Shown: positions 62,425 through 64,000 of the stretch, in pieces
Numbering within the stretch: the stretch's first letter is position 1
How the letters are laid out: each line of letters opens with the position of its first letter
Source: Brevibacillus laterosporus
Lineage (GTDB): Bacteria > Bacillota > Bacilli > Brevibacillales > Brevibacillaceae
Assembly: GCA_007833815.1 (NCBI GenBank)
Contig: CP033464.1
Coordinates: 5,439,501-5,503,500, forward strand
Direction of reading: 5' to 3'
Length of the DNA: 64,000 nt
Made by a program: the position numbers and the translations under genes
Notes under the pieces: model-generated
What the model was told of the DNA's origin: nothing
Seen by the model: the letters and a program-made list of their open reading frames with translations, nothing else
Databases searched by the model: none

Positions 62425-62834
62425 TCGACTCGTCTCCTTTATTATTTCTGTCCTCCATTTCTGCAAAATCTATGTTAGTATGACCCATTTCCACTAAAGT
62501 AACGCGAGAAGTGAATGACTAAGTGAATGCAGTACTGTATGATATAATCTTGTCCACAGTGGTACTACCATCTATATGTTCGTTTTACTGAAATAATTGA
62601 TTAGAAGTGTAAAATTCTTCTATATTTTGTCTAATACATACCATAGCCTATATCTAAATGCGGTGTATCCATCTCCAATCTCATGCTTCTTTTGTGTTCC
62701 TATTATCCGGTTCGTTAGAGGCAAATCGATACCTCAGAGACAGTACCAGTAATTTCAAATCTCCTTTTTCCAGACCAACCTAGAAGGTCAGTGAATGCTT
62801 TATTTAGATCCTACAATTGTTACTCTTTGTTCAC
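62425..62834. other. Gene-free stretch between the YkoP-like and TerC genes
   Basis: About 410 bases without a frame that has a ribosome site. A TATAAT on the plus strand near 62540 lacks a -35. No repeat stands out. Confidence 0.4.
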
Positions 62835-62869
62835 AAAAAAACAGACCAGGAAATAATCCCAGCCTGTTC
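62834..62869 (-). terminator. Terminator of the TerC-family gene
   Basis: AACAG..CTGTT arms with inner GG/CC pairing and an A-run on the plus side. Stem is imperfect. Confidence 0.5.
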
Positions 62870-62871
62870 TT

Positions 62872-63528
62872 TTATGTGCGACGGCTACGCCATTTACCAA
62901 GCAATAACACTACTATAACCACCATCCCAGATATAACCTGAGGGGGAATGATCAGATTAGAAGCTATCTTATCAAGGACAAAAGGATCTCCCAAAAACAT
63001 GTTTACGGCCGTGTAAGCAAGAATACCTGTGCCTACATATAAAAGAATTGGATAGCGATCCAGCAAATTAGCAATCAGACTACTACCAAACATTAACAAT
63101 GGAATACTTAAAGCAAGACCGATTATCACTAAGATAATATTCCCATTCGCAGCACCACCTACAGCTAGTACGTTATCTAGACTCATAATAAAATCGGCTA
63201 AGATAATCGTTTTAATCGCCTGTCCACTGTTTTTGCTGACGTGCACCTCGCTTGTATCCTCTTCTCCGCCCAACAATTTGAGAGCGATGTAGAGCAGCAT
63301 AACCCCTCCCACCGCTTTAACTAATGGAATAGCGAGCATCCAAGTAGCTACAATCGTAAGTAATACGCGCAAAAGCACAGCACCCAGCGTACCGTATAGG
63401 ATCGCTTTCTTTCGTTCAATCGGTGGAAGCCCACGGCAGGCCAATCCAATTACAACAGCATTATCTCCACTTAATACCACATCGATAATAAAAATATGAA
63501 ATAAAGCAAGTAGTGTGTTTGTATCCAT
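62872..63528 (-). CDS. TerC/YjbE-family integral membrane protein
   Basis: A 218-aa protein with about seven membrane segments. Family signs: DVVLSGDNAVVIGLACRGLP near 16 and DFIMSLDNVLAVGGAANGN near 115, the two acidic SGDN/SLDN motifs. It may export Mn2+ and support metalation of exported proteins. ATG 63528 has GGGGAG upstream; the open frame to 63603 lacks one. A Mn riboswitch was looked for and not found. Confidence 0.9.
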   Translation of the reverse strand: MDTNTLLALFHIFIIDVVLSGDNAVVIGLACRGLPPIERKKAILYGTLGAVLLRVLLTIVATWMLAIPLVKAVGGVMLLYIALKLLGGEEDTSEVHVSKNSGQAIKTIILADFIMSLDNVLAVGGAANGNIILVIIGLALSIPLLMFGSSLIANLLDRYPILLYVGTGILAYTAVNMFLGDPFVLDKIASNLIIPPQVISGMVVIVVLLLGKWRSRRT

Positions 63529-63853
63529 GGTTTCTCCCCATTTAGTGTGAGCATCAGGAGCTGTGTCAATTCGATTCGAGGTTGTCCACATTGAAATAGG
63601 CACCGCAGATCTTTGTCGAATCTGACTCTCACTTTTCTTTTTGTATTATTATAGGTATCTTTGCGCTATTTACCCATCTTGTATTCTAGTCCCCTTCCGT
63701 TACACTTACATGCCAACGTTATACCATCTGACTGAATTCTACGCAAGTAGCTTGCTTTTGTCGGAATTTGACTTACGATTTTTTGACGAATTGGGTATTT
63801 TTTGCTTGAAAATAGTTGTATTCTTGATTAGGATGAAGGAGGGTGAAGGTGTA
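63529..63853. other. Gap upstream of the TerC-family gene
   Basis: 325 bases between divergent genes. Several AT-rich promoter-like words are present (TTGACT, TTGACG near 63770), but no pair is convincing. No gene seen. Confidence 0.4.
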
Positions 63854-64000
63854 ATGGTCAATGTTACATTGCTTACATATGAGCAAATTTCTAAATTTTT
63901 AGTAACACTAGTACCTACAATTACGAATAAGTGGTTAGATAAGTTAGAAGATCTCTTTCATCCCTATCGGGTAACTCTACCTAGAAATTTGGCTGAAAAA
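63854..64000 (+). CDS. Start of an unidentified protein (partial)
   Basis: The frame begins at ATG 63854 after GGAGGGTG and stays open to the window end (49 codons). It reads MVNVTLLTYEQISKFLVTLV and continues with polar helix-like sequence containing WLDKLEDLFHPYR. Too short for me to name a family. Confidence 0.5.
   Translation, partial: MVNVTLLTYEQISKFLVTLVPTITNKWLDKLEDLFHPYRVTLPRNLAEK

Noticed and set aside
63529-63720. Possible yybP-ykoY Mn riboswitch before the TerC-family gene
   Set aside because: TerC genes often have one, but I could not find the conserved core or the terminator stem here; GGAAGGGGACTAG resembles only a fragment of it.

Overview
The window reads as a stretch of a low-GC, endospore-forming Gram-positive chromosome. 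Supporting signs are strong AGGAGG ribosome binding sites, an alpha/beta small acid-soluble spore protein, a GerW/YtfJ sporulation protein, an Amj lipid II flippase, an SLH-domain envelope protein, cre-like sites and many rho-independent terminators. Gene content and base composition fit a Brevibacillus (B. laterosporus-like) genome, but that is inference; no rRNA or marker gene is present to prove it. I saw no tRNA, rRNA, CRISPR array, prophage or replication origin.

Layout: 1-7400 is a minus-strand sugar-recycling operon (RpiR/MurR-type regulator, MurQ etherase, Lac-family PTS IIB, IIC and IIA, small membrane protein, GH4 6-phospho-glycosidase, AnmK, MupG/DUF871). Its promoter carries a palindrome and a cre-like site. 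7585-11300 holds a secreted PPC-like protein, a relic of an IS200/IS605 end, an M23 lipoprotein, and an in-frame collapsed response-regulator/histidine-kinase chimera. 11434-14476 holds an Old Yellow Enzyme/dienoyl-CoA reductase behind a FadR-like box and a divergent 3-hydroxyisobutyrate-dehydrogenase-like gene that seems to start at CTG. 14501-21053 has an LCP protein, a large SEC-C protein and small unknowns.

21423-22037 is BcrC with an ECF-sigma-like promoter. 22112-27320 is a glycerate module (kinase, GntP permease, CdaR-type activator) plus an ArsB/NhaD-type permease. 27493-30886 is molybdate uptake (modABC) with a divergent HTH plus periplasmic-binding-like regulator and a palindromic operator. 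30962-34747 holds YhaM, a DUF1232 protein, DedA and small genes, including one unlisted 56-codon gene. 34882-38660 is osmoprotection (GbsR-type regulator, OpuA ATPase, fused permease/binding protein). An intact IS150-group element (38683-40346) sits in the loop of the terminator that followed this operon.

40373-43704 is homogentisate catabolism (flavin reductase, HmgA, FAH family, DUF3870) with a structured leader. 43760-51273 has an RluA-type pseudouridine synthase, an oppDFABC operon and Tpx. 51369-53885 has an unknown gene with an attenuator-like leader and an intact IS605-type element (TnpA + TnpB + omegaRNA region). 54037-64000 has Amj with an ECF-like promoter, pyruvate carboxylase, GerW with its DUF2953 partner, an SLH-3D protein, a SASP, a YkoP-like protein, TerC and the start of an unidentified gene.

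The most interesting items are the unusual PTS/MurQ/AnmK/MupG/GH4 operon, the in-frame two-component chimera, the IS nested exactly in a terminator loop, two attenuator-like leaders, and a solo IS605-like end whose fold mirrors that of the intact element.
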